This document shows, piece after piece, positions 35,182 through 47,140 of a stretch of DNA of 64,000 nucleotides. The notes under the pieces are model-generated. The model did no database searches and had not been told where the DNA came from. It saw only the letters and a program-made list of their open reading frames with translations. Numbering within the stretch: the first letter of the stretch is position 1; every line of letters begins with the position of its first letter. A program made the position numbers and the translations under genes. Source of the stretch: Nageia nagi (taxonomy: Eukaryota; Pinophyta); NCBI GenBank assembly GCA_050084985.1, contig JBITNC010000001.1:114328001-114392000 (forward strand). Reading direction: 5' to 3'.

Positions 35182-35933
35182 TTTGTTTATACTATAAAAG
35201 GAATTAATTCAATAAACCTAATATAATATATTATGGATGATTAAATGTAAAGTTAACAAATTCTCTAAAAGTTGTATAGATGGATGAAGTGAGAAAATGA
35301 AGATCTTTAAGACACTAACCTATTAATACTAGAAAATTAAAGATACAAACCTATAACTTACCTATGATGACAAATGAAGGTAGTTTGTGACCAAATGGTG
35401 AAGAATGATAAATGATACCCAAAACTAGAGCTGTGAACCTCTTAGGAACCCAATCATAATGTCTAAAACCTAGTTGTGGCACTTTATTATGTGCTTAGAT
35501 TAAATTCAATAATCATGCATTTTCATTAGCATACTATCAATCATTGAAAAAGTGCAGAAAATGGGATAATGATCATAGAGATGCTCAAATTATAATAATT
35601 TCCAATATTGATAGGTGACATTAAGAAACACTAGTATTAGAGACCTTAGAAGTGTTGCCTATCAATGTGTTGGGATGATTATGGCAATTATGATAAAATT
35701 TTATCTTACAAAGGCCATTCACATACTTCAACCTTTATAGGCAACAGGTAAGTGCCAAGATACCTTCTTGGGCTTATTGTGAGGTCGACCCACTTGTTAC
35801 CATAAAACATGAAGATAGATTAGTGTACACTTTATAGATAATAGAAATTTATTTAATTAAATAAATAAATAGACTTTAGATACATAAAAAAAGGTATTTT
35901 AATTAATTCAAAATCCCTTTTTAGTTGTTAACA
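35182..35933 (-). repeat. 5' LTR of the Tat-like element
   Basis: 752 bp, aligned to 27567-28310. On the element strand it starts TGTTAACAACTAAAAAGG. A third copy occurs as a solo LTR at 60143. Confidence 0.9.
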
Positions 35934-36642
35934 TTTTTATACAGATTGCAAATATGTTTTCTAGGGGGATACAATTGGACAAAATGTAATGGGTGATTTT
36001 AGTCCATGATTTTATGTTCATTGTATTGTAATACTACTATGTGGTTTTTGTATGAATTTATCCTATAAATATGGTAGTGTAATATGCATCAAGTATGCTT
36101 TGAATCAATACTTTTTCCTTGGGCTAGTCATAAAAGAGCATGATGAAGTATCCTAGGATAATCTTTGAATGATCCTAGAAGGATCTCAGACTAGTGTGGA
36201 TCTTGGATTTGATCTTGGGAGTATCAAGTATGCTCAAGCTTTGGGCATGGTACATAGTGATAGTGTGTGGTAATATGTGTGATAGTATTATGGAATAATG
36301 TCCATGGAGGCATTTCAGTAATCTATTCTTCCAAAGAGAAGATGAGAGGAATTGCTTAAAATCATGGTGGAGTGATTATGTTGTGGGTGAAGAAGAAATA
36401 TTTATTTTATAAACATACTAGGGTATGGAGAAAGGGTGTTGTATAAAGATTATTGTTTAGTTCTTCATATATTTGTAATTGCCAAAATAATAGAATTATT
36501 ATGCTAGTGTTTCTCTAAGGATGTATCTCAAGGAAATTTTGAGTGAACCTCATTATATGATGGTGTTCTTATCTTACATGTTTGATTTATTTTTTGTGTT
36601 AGTTAATTTTCTTCACATAAATCATAATGCTAAACCCCAAGA
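35934..36642 (+). repeat. Small LTR element, 5' LTR, second piece
   Basis: The remaining 709 bp of the interrupted 5' LTR, aligned to 44130-44870. It holds CCTATAAATATG (36062) as the likely TATA region and ends CCCCAAGA. Confidence 0.82.
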
Positions 36643-36644
36643 AG

Positions 36645-36656
36645 TGGTATCAAAGC
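36645..36656 (+). promoter_or_regulatory. Primer binding site of the small LTR element
   Basis: TGGTATCAAAGC, two bases after the 5' LTR. It is one transition from TGGTATCAGAGC, the initiator-tRNA-Met site used by many plant LTR elements. Confidence 0.8.
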
Positions 36657-37317
36657 TTATTATTGAGTAAATTTTGGTTTGAGTGGAAGTTGGGAGCTAT
36701 AATAGAAATGCGTTATGAGAATTATTACCAATTTTGAGCTTGTATTTTGAATTTAGGAAATTGAATTATTGCAAGATGAGATTGACCACCTCTTTTTCCC
36801 TATCCCTTCCTAGGTTCTACAAATGAAATCTTGTAATTGGAAACGTAGGGTTTTCATTGTACTATTCTTGAATATGGAAAACCAAAAGATTGATAAAGTA
36901 GTGGGAGTGATGAAAACAAGAATGAGGTAGATTATCTTGTTGCTTATTTATCATAGGATAAGGTTCAAGGTTAACACTAATATGATATGGTGGTTCAAAT
37001 AATGGTGAAAGGATAATCTAGAGGAGGTGAATATCCTCAGTGTGGCTTGAAGATGATCTTTAAAGGATGCAACAATGGTAGAGCTATTATGAATCAGTCT
37101 CCAAGTAAGAGATTGATAACAAATCTACTAAGGTAGTTATGTCTATATCCTTGGATGAATGTTGTAGATGTTTAATATGTGATTTATATCATATTGGTGA
37201 TTACACATGGAATGGGATCTCTAAGTAAATTTATATTCAAGCTTGAATATATGGGTTGGATTGGTGATTTTTTAGGATTGGTTGATCCCTTTGCAAAGGA
37301 TTCAATAAGTGGGAGAT
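36657..37317 (+). other. Internal region of the small LTR element
   Basis: About 660 bp with no recognised Gag or Pol domain. It ends in a purine tract AAGTGGGAGAT (37307-37317) just before the second LTR. Confidence 0.65.
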
Positions 37318-37350
37318 TATTGGGTGTGTTTCATCCTTTATAAGGTAAAT
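37318..37350 (+). repeat. Small LTR element, 3' LTR, first piece
   Basis: 33 bp matching the start of the 5' LTR (27363-27395), then cut by the LINE. Confidence 0.75.
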
Positions 37351-37644
37351 ATTTCCTTTGAGAAGTAAACAAATCTTGAAAAAATAAAATAAAGGAAATT
37401 GGAAAATGCAAACAAATAAACCTTGAAAAATGAGCTACATGTGGAAGAATAAAAGAAAAGAAAAAAATCTAATACTAGGAACCAGGTTATGATTTGAATA
37501 TAAAAGAGCTAAAAATGAAGAGAATAATAGCTAATATAGAAAAGAAGGAAAAAATGTAACCAATATACCAAGAAAAGAGGCAAAAAGATTAAAAATGCTT
37601 AGGAGCAAAGCAGAGGAGGAAAGTGTAGATGATGTAGATTATAT

Positions 37645-38540
37645 GTTGGAATATCCAGGGATGCAATTTTCCTAAGAAATAAAAGATTATGAGAGAACTA
37701 AAAAGAGGGAAAACTATATATTCTTATGATCCAAGAAACAAAATTCATTCATAATAAAGTAAAATAGATCACTTATAAGATATGGAAGGATGCAAAGTGT
37801 GAAGTGATATGAGCCATAGGAATGTCAAGCGACCTATGGATTCTATGGGACCCTTCAAAGATAGATGCAAATAAGATTCAATATCCTTCCAATAGATGCT
37901 TATATTTGAGAATAACATGTAATTCTACAAATTTTTGTTTTTTCATCTCAAACATTTATGCCCCAAATATCTTTTCTAGTAGGAGAAACTTCTAGAATAT
38001 TTTATCAACTCATAGGAACTCCTTCCAAAATTTTCCCTAGTTGATTAGGGGGATTTTAACGCCCCATGAATGTGGAGGATAAACATAGGGGAAGAATAAA
38101 TATGACTACAAGTATGGAGGATCTTAGGAAATTTATGGATAAAAATGAATTAATATATCTAAATCTCAAAGGAAATAGATATGCTTGGTCAAATAGGAGA
38201 ATAGGAAAGAGATTCATTTAGAGGAAATTAGATAGGATGGATGCAACTCATGATTGGTTGGATCACTATCAAAATTCCATTCTTGGCTCTTTACCAAGAG
38301 TATCCTTAGATCACATACCAATATATATTAAGATGGAGAAAGTCAAAAATAAAATATCACTATTTAAATTTGAAAATATGTGCATTGGCCATGAGGATTT
38401 TAAATACAAACTATTAGAACGATGGAAAGTAAAAATAGTAAGCATAAAATGTTTAGACTCACTAAAAATTTGGATGAAGTTAGATAGAATATGAAAATAT
38501 AAAATAGAAAAGTGTTTAAGAATGTACATTATAGGAAAAC
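37645..38540 (+). pseudogene. LINE endonuclease domain (broken)
   Basis: An apurinic-type endonuclease that nicks target DNA to prime reverse transcription. Blocks are WNIQGCNFPKK (37648), ILMIQETKF (37720-37746, the Glu motif), a degraded GDFN followed by NVEDKHRGRINM (about 38050), NLKGNRYAWSN (38164) and LDHIPIYI (38308, the His motif). It is broken by stops. Confidence 0.78.
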
Positions 38541-38689
38541 AAAAATGAAGGAGACACTAGAAGAGATAGAACATGATATTTTGAGCAAAGGAAGAACTGT
38601 TGATCTAGATAAAGAAGAGTGACAGCTACTAGATGATTATTACAATACAATATCTTAGTAAGAATAGCTGTGAAGGAAAAATTTAAGAG

Positions 38690-40320
38690 TGGCATGGATG
38701 GAAGGAGGTGACAAAAATACTAAATTCTTCAAAATAACTACTTTTAGATGTATAAACTTTAACAGAATTAATAAAATTTAGAAGTCAAATGGAATCATGA
38801 AAATAGAGGATTCAAAAATAAATTAGGATGTAGTAGAGTTCTATAAAGGATTATTAACTATAGATAAAAGGAATAGCCCTAAGGCTAAGGAAAAAATCCT
38901 TCAACATATACCAAAATTAATAATAGACCAACATAATGAAGCTTTGTAGAAAAAACTTACTCAAGAGGAGGTTAAGACAATAATCTTTCTTATGGAGCCA
39001 AATAAGGCTCCAAGATTGGATGATTTTTCTACTAGCATTTATCAAAAAAATTGGGAGATTATGGGAAAGGATGTCTGCTACATAGTTAAAGAATTTTTTA
39101 AAAAAGGAAATCTATTAAAGTAATGGAAAATACCTTCCTAACTCTTATCCCTAAAACTCAAGAAGTAAAGGAATTTAGAGAGTACATACCTATCAGCCTT
39201 TGTAATGTTGTGTATAAGATAATCATAAAAATCTTATCAAAAAGATTAAAGTTGATTATGCCTAAAATTATTTCAATTGAAAATGATGGATTTGTTAAAG
39301 GAAGATAAATTACAGATGGCATAACTCAAATGGATTAGGTATTACATTTGAACCATAATAAAAAGGTTCCAACTATGATAGTGAAGCTGGATATGGAAAA
39401 TGCCTATAGTATGGTAAGTTGGATTTTCTTTGATATGATGCTTGCTAAGTTTGGGTTTGGCAAAACATCATGAAGATGGATGATGGAATTCATATCATAT
39501 CATATGTTCTTAGTGATTATAAATGGATAATTTATAGGATTTTCCAAGAAGTATTAGGTAGGGAGATCCAATTTCACCCTACCTTTTCATTATTATGGTA
39601 GAGGTCTTGGGCTGTATGATTAGGAAAGCTTGTGAGAACCAATTGATTAAGGGTGCCAATATTACCGCTAACTATGCACCAACCACTCATCATGAATTTT
39701 TTAATGACACAACCTTTATTGGTAGATCAAATAGAAAATAAGCTATGCATTTTAATAAAATCCTCAATTTGTATGAATATGCTTCTTACCAAAAAACCAA
39801 TAGTCAAAAAACCAAAATCTATTTTCTTAATTATTTGGATATGGTGAAGAATAAGGTGATTAAGGTTTGGGTGTGTAAGGTGGATGAAATCCCAATAAGG
39901 TGCTTGGGAATGCCCTTGTATGTTGGAAGACTAATGTCCTAGTATTGGGACAATCTTATGCAAAACATATAGAACAAACTCACAGTATGGAAGGAAAAAG
40001 CTCTTAGTTATGCAAGAAAACTTATCTTCATTAAAATAGTTCTTTAAAGTATCCCTATTTATAGTGTTATGGCCTTCAAAATTCTAGTAACCATTTGTAA
40101 TAAGATTGATCAAATCTACAATAGACTTCTTTGGTCAAGAGAATTCAAGAAATGAAAGATGATTCTTGTTGCATGGAACTCAGTTTGCATAAAAAAAATA
40201 ATAGGAGGACTAGTTTTGAAAAAAATGAAGCACATTAGTTAGGATTTGAGAGGTAAGTTAGTGTGGCAAATTTCTCAAGGTGAGAAAAGAGAATGGATAC
40301 ATATCTACAAAGAAAAATAC
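38690..40320 (+). pseudogene. LINE reverse transcriptase (broken)
   Basis: An L1-type RT. WMEGGDKNTKFF (38697) leads in, then TLIPKTQEVKEFREYIPISLCNV-type blocks in 39123-39308 (LIPKTQE, PISLCNVVYKI, NDGFVKGR), then MEN.YSMV (39395). The catalytic F-A-D-D position reads FFND near 39697, so one Asp is lost. IRCLGMPLYVG (39896) and TVWKEKALSYARKLIFIK follow. Stops and frameshifts are frequent. Confidence 0.85.
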
Positions 40321-40779
40321 ATGATGGGTTAAGATACCATCCTTAGAATTCAAAATCCTCCTTATTGGATTCCCCTTCTAGAATGGTCTCATTTCAGCTA
40401 GACCTATTATTAAGAATGTAATTAAATGGGTACTAGGGGATGAGAAGCAAGTTTATATGTGGGAAGATGCTTAAATAAAATAGAAACCAGTCATTCATAT
40501 GAAGAGGTATAAATAAGAAGCTAAGTGGGCCTTAAAAAATAAAGGAGATAAATTGATAAATACTATGATAAAGACATACAAAAATGGATAATACATAGGC
40601 CCAATAAATAGAAGATGGTAAACTAGTTAACGGCTCTAGAAAAGAAGTTAAATGAATATAATTTCACTTTAAATAATGATGGAGGAAAATCAATCTAGAA
40701 GAACAAGAAAAATGGACAATATAGAATTAGAGAGGTAGTTAGATATTTGATAGGAGGTTATGAAATGAAAGAAGAGGTA

Positions 40780-41070
40780 GCAATATGGAACAAAATTTGG
40801 AAATAAAAAATTACACCAAAAATAGATTTTTTCCTATGGCTCATAGTTAAAAACAAGTTAATGACCATAAATAATTTGAAGAAGAGATGAATCAACTTAA
40901 GCAATAGATGTGTTCTTTGTTAGAAGGAGGAAGAAGATGTAGCCTATATATTTTTAAAATGTGACTACATCATAAGCATATGGAATATGCTATGCCAAAA
41001 ATGAGGATTCAATGGGTCTTACCAAATGAAATAAAAAATTATCTAATTTAGTAGTCTCAAGTAATAGGGT
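40780..41070 (+). pseudogene. LINE zinc-binding RT domain (zf-RVT)
   Basis: The C-terminal zinc-binding domain of plant L1 ORF2. It has IWNKIWK, ITPKIDFFLWL, KNKLMTINNLKKR, RCVLC (Cys pair) and IFLKCDY (third Cys). The His of the usual H-L-F motif reads Tyr. Confidence 0.8.
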
Positions 41071-41479
41071 TAAAGAATTCGAAAATTATTGGCCTATGGT
41101 GATAGCCCACATGTGGTGGTAACTATGGAAATAGAGAAACAAAAGAATATTCAAAGACTAGCAAAATGAAGCAAAAGAGTTTTTTAAGATAGTCATATAT
41201 AGAATGATAGAAAATATTAATATGATTCATGAAGTCCAAAAATTACCAATGATTTTTATCTCCCTACTTAATCATGATGAATAAATATGATCTAATTATT
41301 TAGATTAGGATTCTTGAAAGAATTATAAGGCTGATAATATATTTGCATAATGGTATTGAGTGGAATCAAGTTGGGAATTCTAATCATAATGGTGACCAAA
41401 AAAAATAATAGAAGAGTTATCTACACGTGTGATTAGACTTAAAAGGCAAAAGTGGAGGTATGATTATTAGATATGGTAC

Positions 41480-43080
41480 AACATGCATTTATTAAATATC
41501 AGTGCCATGCTAAGTAATCATGAAATTCAATGCATGCAAACCTTTCATATCATAAACACCTATATTTTTAAGGGTAACAAGCAAGCTAAGGTGGTGAAAA
41601 TAGGAGGAGCATTGGTGTTCATAGAGTTGAATGTTCCTAAAAAAGTGAAGAAGGACTCACATGTTTAGCAAATTCTATGTAGAGGGGATTTGAATCATTT
41701 TATTGAAGCATGTAGGGGATGAGACAAAAGGCTAGCAGACTATATTGTTAATACATGGGAATATGGAGTATACAAAATTCATGGAAGGTAATTCATGTTA
41801 ATGTTGATAAAGTTATAGAGGAAAGTAGACTTTCCAATAGAGGTAAGGAGGTTAGGCATAATTCTAAAGTGATCAAGTTGGAAGAAATTAGGAAATTTGA
41901 AGCAGGTGATTTAAACTCAAGCCCTATTGAATAGGGTACTATCAAAGTAGTATACCTTATCCTTGGTATAAATTCTATAAGGTTATCATGAAATACATCA
42001 CACTAGATGGCCAGCATATGGAAGTTTTTGTAACCCTCATAATTCTTCTCAATCACTTTTGGTATTCAAGGGATCAAGTAAATTTGGTGTAATTTATTTG
42101 ATTCTCAATGGGGGTTGCAATGGCCAATTGCAATACCAATCCCAAATCCATCTCCTTGCATCAGTCAATCATGCTCCTTGTCTACCAATATCAATTAGCA
42201 CATCAAGCCCAACACGAACCTCAAGTCCATAATGAAATCCTTAAACAACAAGCTCAAAATCAATAAAATCCTTGGAGGGAGATAGAAAAAAATGCAAGAG
42301 AAATAGGGAAATAATTGTTGAGGATAATCCTATGGGTATTGATCCTCATCAAGGAGGGAGAGAGGAGTTAAATGAGGATAGAAGGGAAGAATCAATTCAA
42401 ATAAATGCTAAGGCTATTGAAGAGGAGAATGTTGATCTTCCTCTAAATCAAGAAGAGGATGAATAAAATCCTATCACCTTTAGGTACCTTCAACAAAGAA
42501 GATAAAACCCCCAAATTATTCATGATGAAGAGGGAGAGAACAGAGAGTTACAGTACAATGTGGAGTAGGAGAGACAAAACTGACATGATTTTATTTATAC
42601 TCAAAATCAAGTGGAGGAAGCTTACATAAGCAACTAGAGAAGAATTCAATTTATGTTGGTCATGCATAAATGAAAAGGTAATTACTTTCTTTATCTAAGG
42701 TTGATACAATTCCCTCTAATCCTATTCAAATTGATGATAGTCCTATCAAGGAGTATAGGGAGCCTAGTAACTTTGTAAATACTAGTATAGGCCTTGAACC
42801 CCAACCAAAATACCCTCCTTTCCAAAGTGACCCTTATTTTATTACCAAAGAAAACCCTATTACCTACTCTAGGCATGTTAGAAGGAAATTTTTCTTTGCT
42901 TCCCCCCTAATTGATGAGGACCACAAAGCTTAAGCTGTTATACAAGAATACCACAAAGATACTATAAGAACCCAAATTCTTAGACTACCATCATCTCCAC
43001 CTCACCCAACCTACCCTCAATCTCTTGAAATATACCTTAGGAGGAGAATCATCATCAGTCAAATCCTAAACCCCATAAAA
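41480..43080 (+). pseudogene. Coding-like region after LINE ORF2, unrecognised
   Basis: Several stretches keep an amino-acid-like composition, with only Gln-to-stop type breaks. They are NKQAKVVKIGGALVFIELNV (41570-41630), a Lys/Glu-rich block with KVIKLEEIRKFEAGDLNSS (41868-41925), an acidic-basic 64-codon ORF (42272-42466), and a Pro-rich block with RVRRKF-like SRHVRRKFFFASP (42870-42910) and LPSSPPHPTYP (42983). I do not recognise a family. It may be a displaced LINE ORF1, a third LINE ORF, or another insertion. Confidence 0.4.
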
Positions 43081-43410
43081 AATTCAAGACTCAATCCATC
43101 AAGATATCAACTAATATTCATTTTCATAATGGAATGTTAGTTGAGGCTAAATGGTGCAAAGGAATTTCAAGTGTCCTTTTTAAATCTCTCTTGCTTTACC
43201 AATGCATGCAAGGCATGAAGTCTTAGAAAAAATGATTTATCCATAATAGAAGGATGTGAAATAAGATATACTATAAGTTTTATAAGCACAATTATAGGAA
43301 TCTCAAAATGTAGCTTGATGATGACCCCTATCATAGTGATGAGAGGTGATCTCAAGCGTATTGGCATAACTTATTCAAAATAATAAGAGAAATCATACAT
43401 CCATATTTCA

Positions 43411-43487
<77 letters not shown>
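43411..43487. repeat. (ATAC)n then (TA)n microsatellite
   Basis: Six ATAC/TACA units (43411-43434) followed by about 26 TA units (43435-43487). Open frames across it on either strand are repeats only. Confidence 0.95.
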
Positions 43488-43488
<1 letters not shown>

Positions 43489-43955
43489 CATGGAAAAACC
43501 AACATAGAGGGTCAAACCTAATAGTAGTGATAATCTTTGATAGATTCCAATATGCAAAATGCAACTGAGGATTATATTGGAAATGGAAATGACTTTACAA
43601 TATACTATAGTATAAAGCACAAAGTGCTTCTTTTTATAAGAGACATTATAAAGAAAAATATGTAAAATCGGCTAAGGATCACCTACACATAATGCTACAT
43701 TTTATTTCTTCATAAAATTTGATAAGTTAGTATGCTACTATGTATTAGATTATCTCTATTTGTATTATCTATACTATCTTTAATATTTAGGATGGTCATC
43801 TTGGTTGCTACTTCACTCTTTTTTTTATGATCAAGGTAAAGCTATGTAATATTTTTAAATCCTATTTGTAAAAGGTGTTTGAGGTCCTTTCAAAACTCAA
43901 TTTTTTTTATTAATATCAAATTACTTGCTAGTCTTTAATCAAAAAATTAAAAAAA

Positions 43956-44870
43956 TTATGTACAGCTACATTTTGATGTAGGTAAAAAATGAAGGTCCTA
44001 TATTGTTCTAAATGGAATAAAATTTTATATGTATATTTTGCACATTCATACATTTACAATGATATAAATAATGTGTCAAACAAATATCTAGATCAAAAGT
44101 TATAGTTTCTACAAGTTGACTATTTTTATAAGGACTTCAACTACATATTTAAGGGGATGTAATTGGATAAAATGTAATGGGTGATTTTAGCCCATGTTTT
44201 TATTCTCATTATATTGTAAAAATACTACATGGTTTTTGGATGGATTTACCCTATAAATATGTTAGTGTAATATGCCTCAAGTATCCTTTGGATCAATATT
44301 TTTTCCATAGGTTAGGTATGAAAGAGCATGATAGAGTATCCTAGAATAATATTTGACTTATCTTGGAAGGATCTTGGACTAGTGTGTATGCCATGGGTTG
44401 GGCATGGGAGAACATGATGATGGATCTTTGATTAGATCTTGAGAGAATTAAATATGCTCAAGGTTTGGGTATGGCACATGGTGATATTGTTTGGTAATAC
44501 CTATGATGCTATTATGGAAGGATGTCCATGGAAGCATTCTTGTAATGTATTCCTCTAAAAATAAGATGAGAGGAATTGCTTTTAATAATGGTGGATTGAT
44601 TATGTTGTGGGTGAAGAAGAAACACATGTTTGAGAATCCTATTGGGAGATGGAGAGAGGGTATTGTAGCAAAACTATTTTTTAGTTTTTCCTTCATATAT
44701 TTGTAATTATCATAATATTATAATTATTATGATGGTGTTTCTTCAGGGATGTAGCTCAAGAATATATTGAGTGAACCTCATTATATGATGGTGTTCTTAT
44801 CTTACATGTTTGATTTATTTTTGTTGTTGATTAGTTTGCTTCACATAAATCAAAATGCTAAATCCCAATA
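43956..44870 (+). repeat. Small LTR element, 3' LTR, second piece
   Basis: Resumes at TATGTACAGCTAC, the counterpart of TATGTACAACTAC at 27398 in the 5' LTR, and runs to CCCAATA. It is intact across the place where the 5' LTR is split by the Tat-like element. CTATAAATATG at 44251 is the TATA region. Confidence 0.82.
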
Positions 44871-44875
44871 GTAGA

Positions 44876-45427
44876 GAATGTAGATTTGGTCCCCTCATGG
44901 GTAATTTTACTCAACCTTCTAATTGAATTTGTGAATATAAAAATTATAGAATAAATTACAAACTAATATGTTCTTTAGTTACAATTCATAATTTAACAAT
45001 AATTTGAAGTAGAATGATGGTTTCTCAATTCCATGTAAATATGGATATATCTAAATATATTCCCAAATGAATCTTCCTTGATTACAAATACAAGTCTAGA
45101 TATTCCCAAATGAATATTAGAGAAAAAGAAAAATTAAAATGCTAGTAATTCTAGATCTCTTCTTCAATTACATTGATTATTATTTAGATTTATCCTTCTT
45201 TCTTTCAATAAATGAACTTATTAAAATACATCCTTAAATATGAGTTCTAAAATAACCATAAATTACTTATGTTGTTATCTATAGCAGAACCAAATTTTAT
45301 ATGCATAAACATGAACTCACCATTTATTGGAATGGTACCTATTCCTTTGATTAAAATCTCTTTATATCCTTGCTTCTATTTTAAATGCATTTCCATAAGA
45401 CTCATAACAAAAATCACTTATATTATT
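44876..45427 (-). other. Left part of an old gypsy remnant or its flank
   Basis: AT-rich stretch with no clear gene. 45270-45345 is repeated at 50986-51060 on the other side of the copia insertion (ATATGCATAAACATGAACTCAC versus ATATGCATAAATATGAACTCAC, in parts), so an older direct duplication was present here. Confidence 0.4.
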
Positions 45428-45432
45428 ATCTA

Positions 45433-45927
45433 TGTTGGTAATGCATTATTGTAAAGGTTTTGTAATAATCTTCTATGTAAGTTCACTAATACTTAAAGGT
45501 ATCATTTGATACCTTAAGTATTTAAGTAAATATGATAATGTAACTTGTACTACACTCCATGTCATAAGCATGCCCCTTAGGTAAAAGGATGTGCATTTCA
45601 TGCTTTTGTACATTGGGTAAAAGGGTGATCCAAAGAGGGATTTTGGCCTATAAATAGAAGGCTCCCTCTTTGGATCAAACACCAATTTGTAGAGTAAAGT
45701 TATGCTATAGGATAGTGTTTAGGAGATGAGATTAGGAGAAGTATAAAAGATTCATGTTTGTGAATGAAGTGAGATCTAGTTAGTGGATGTACTCCTAGTT
45801 CGAAAACCACTTTACATCTTGAGTTGTCTTTGTGAGATTGTCTTATTTTGAGTTATTTAGATGTGAGATTGAGCTTTCATGTAATCTTGGTAGTATAGGG
45901 TTGTTTATGTTATATTTAAATCCTTCA
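45433..45927 (+). repeat. Copia 5' LTR
   Basis: It runs from TGTTGG to CCTTCA. Core promoter word GCCTATAAATAGAAGG is at 45649. It aligns with 50480-50980 with scattered differences. Confidence 0.92.
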
Positions 45928-45930
45928 AAT

Positions 45931-45942
45931 TGGTATCAGAGC
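45931..45942 (+). promoter_or_regulatory. Copia primer binding site
   Basis: TGGTATCAGAGC, complementary to the 3' end of plant initiator tRNA-Met, three bases after the LTR. Confidence 0.92.
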
Positions 45943-46267
45943 ACCTTAGAGGTTCATCTTCGCATGCTTAGTGTGGAAGCTCTTCTTGGTATACATCTCT
46001 TCATTTCATTATTGAGGTAAAATTCAAGATAAGGTATAACCTCCTACATATAATCTCGTTCATTTTTTTTTGGCATATTTCACTAATGTTACTAACATAG
46101 TTTGTATTAGGTTAGTCCTTTCTTATATATGTGGAAAAATTTCTTTAAAGGGGCAATATATTATGAAGCAATTTTGTTTACTTATACTTTTACTTCCTAT
46201 TAGTTTAAAATTTCTAGTTACATTGCTTTAATTTTGCACATATTTGGTTTGGAGATTTTTTTTTAGG

Positions 46268-46271
<4 letters not shown>

Positions 46272-46330
<59 letters not shown>
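46272..46330. repeat. (TA)n microsatellite
   Basis: About 29 TA units. Confidence 0.97.
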
Positions 46331-46333
<3 letters not shown>

Positions 46334-46419
46334 TACATTTGTTTTAAGAAATAATATCTTAGAAAAAGATATTGTATTTTTTATCTCTTCACTATCTTTG
46401 TGAAGAAAAATACTTTAAA

Positions 46420-46424
<5 letters not shown>

Positions 46425-46509
<85 letters not shown>
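46425..46509. repeat. (TA)n microsatellite
   Basis: About 42 TA units. An apparent Tyr-Ile repeat ORF over it is a repeat artefact. Confidence 0.97.
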
Positions 46510-46512
<3 letters not shown>

Positions 46513-46909
46513 CACCTTTTTAACAAAAATATTGGTACAAAACATTAGAGGACATTTGCTATATAAATTTTTTTGTATTCGCTATTTAAAATAAAGATGC
46601 AAGAAAATTATTTTTTGAGTTTTTTGGATCCTGTCAACCTTTAGGATTGTCTCTCAGCCAGCAGGCCATAGCATCTAGGCCCTCCTTCTTATGTCATTTG
46701 ATTTGGTCTTAGTGGCTTGATTTGCTTTATGCCTATTTCAAAAGGGGGGAGGCATCTATTTTTTATCTCCTTAAGCTTCTCAGCTCCATGTTTGTTCATA
46801 GCTTAGGAAGATAGAAGAGGGGTTTTGAAATAATTTTTCAATGACCTTTTGATGTGCCTCCATTTTAAATCTCTTTCTACATTGTTTCCCTAAGCAACCA
46901 TGACCTCAT

Positions 46910-47140
46910 CACCCAATTATGTCCTCTCCTTTCTATTATGTTGGCCTCCTTAGCCACCTCTTCCTATGGCCTTGTGTCACCCCTTGAAGCCTTCTATCCA
47001 TAGCTTGTGCACTCTTCTCCTCTCCTTTCTCCTACATCATCCTCTTTGGCCACCTTCACCTATGGCCTCACATTGCCCCTTGATGCCTTTTGTCCCAAGC
47101 CTAGACACTCTTCCCCTCTCCTTTCTCCTACATAGCCAAC
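46910..47140. repeat. 96-bp pyrimidine-rich tandem repeat
   Basis: Two units with period 96 bp starting TATGGCC at 46965 and 47061, each ending in CTCCTCTCCTTTCTCCTACAT-like pyrimidines, and a partial unit before them. It is clearly more C-rich than its surroundings. Confidence 0.75.

Larger units (their letters stand above)
27567..35933 (-). mobile_element. Tat-like Ty3/gypsy element, full-length but decayed
   Basis: A Ty3/gypsy element of about 8.4 kb on the minus strand. It has LTRs at 35182-35933 (5') and 27567-28310 (3'), gag, protease, RT, RNase H, a second RNase H and integrase in the standard Tat order. LTRs begin TGTTAACA/TATTAACA on the element strand. It sits inside the 5' LTR of the small LTR element. 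Comparison with the uninterrupted second LTR gives the insertion point in a T-rich ATTTTTATA target. Confidence 0.9.
37351..43955 (+). mobile_element. L1-type LINE inserted in the 3' LTR
   Basis: A non-LTR retrotransposon of about 6.6 kb. It has an endonuclease, RT and zinc-binding RT domain in that order, and an A-rich end (43941-43955) directly before the LTR resumes. ORF1 is not seen at the 5' end, so it is probably 5' truncated. The 41480-43080 part after ORF2 looks coding but is unrecognised; it could be part of the LINE or something else captured. Confidence 0.8.
27363..44870 (+). mobile_element. Small non-autonomous LTR element (TRIM/LARD-like), both LTRs interrupted
   Basis: After removing two later insertions, this is an LTR of about 913 bp (27363-27566 plus 35934-36642), a primer binding site, an internal region of 675 bp (36643-37317), a polypurine tract, and the second LTR (37318-37350 plus about 43956-44870). 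The LTR begins TGTTGGGTGTGTTTCATCC / TATTGGGTGTGTTTCATCC and ends CCCAAGA / CCCAATA. The flanks are ATAGA (27358-27362) and GTAGA (44871-44875), a target duplication with one transition. The internal region has no readable gag or pol, so it would depend on another element's enzymes. Confidence 0.8.

Noticed and set aside
43352-43620. Two minus-strand open frames of 70 codons rich in Tyr-Ile
   Set aside because: They are translations of the (TA)n/(ATAC)n microsatellite.
46400-46594. Plus-strand open frame with a long Tyr-Ile repeat
   Set aside because: It runs through the (TA)n microsatellite at 46425-46509.
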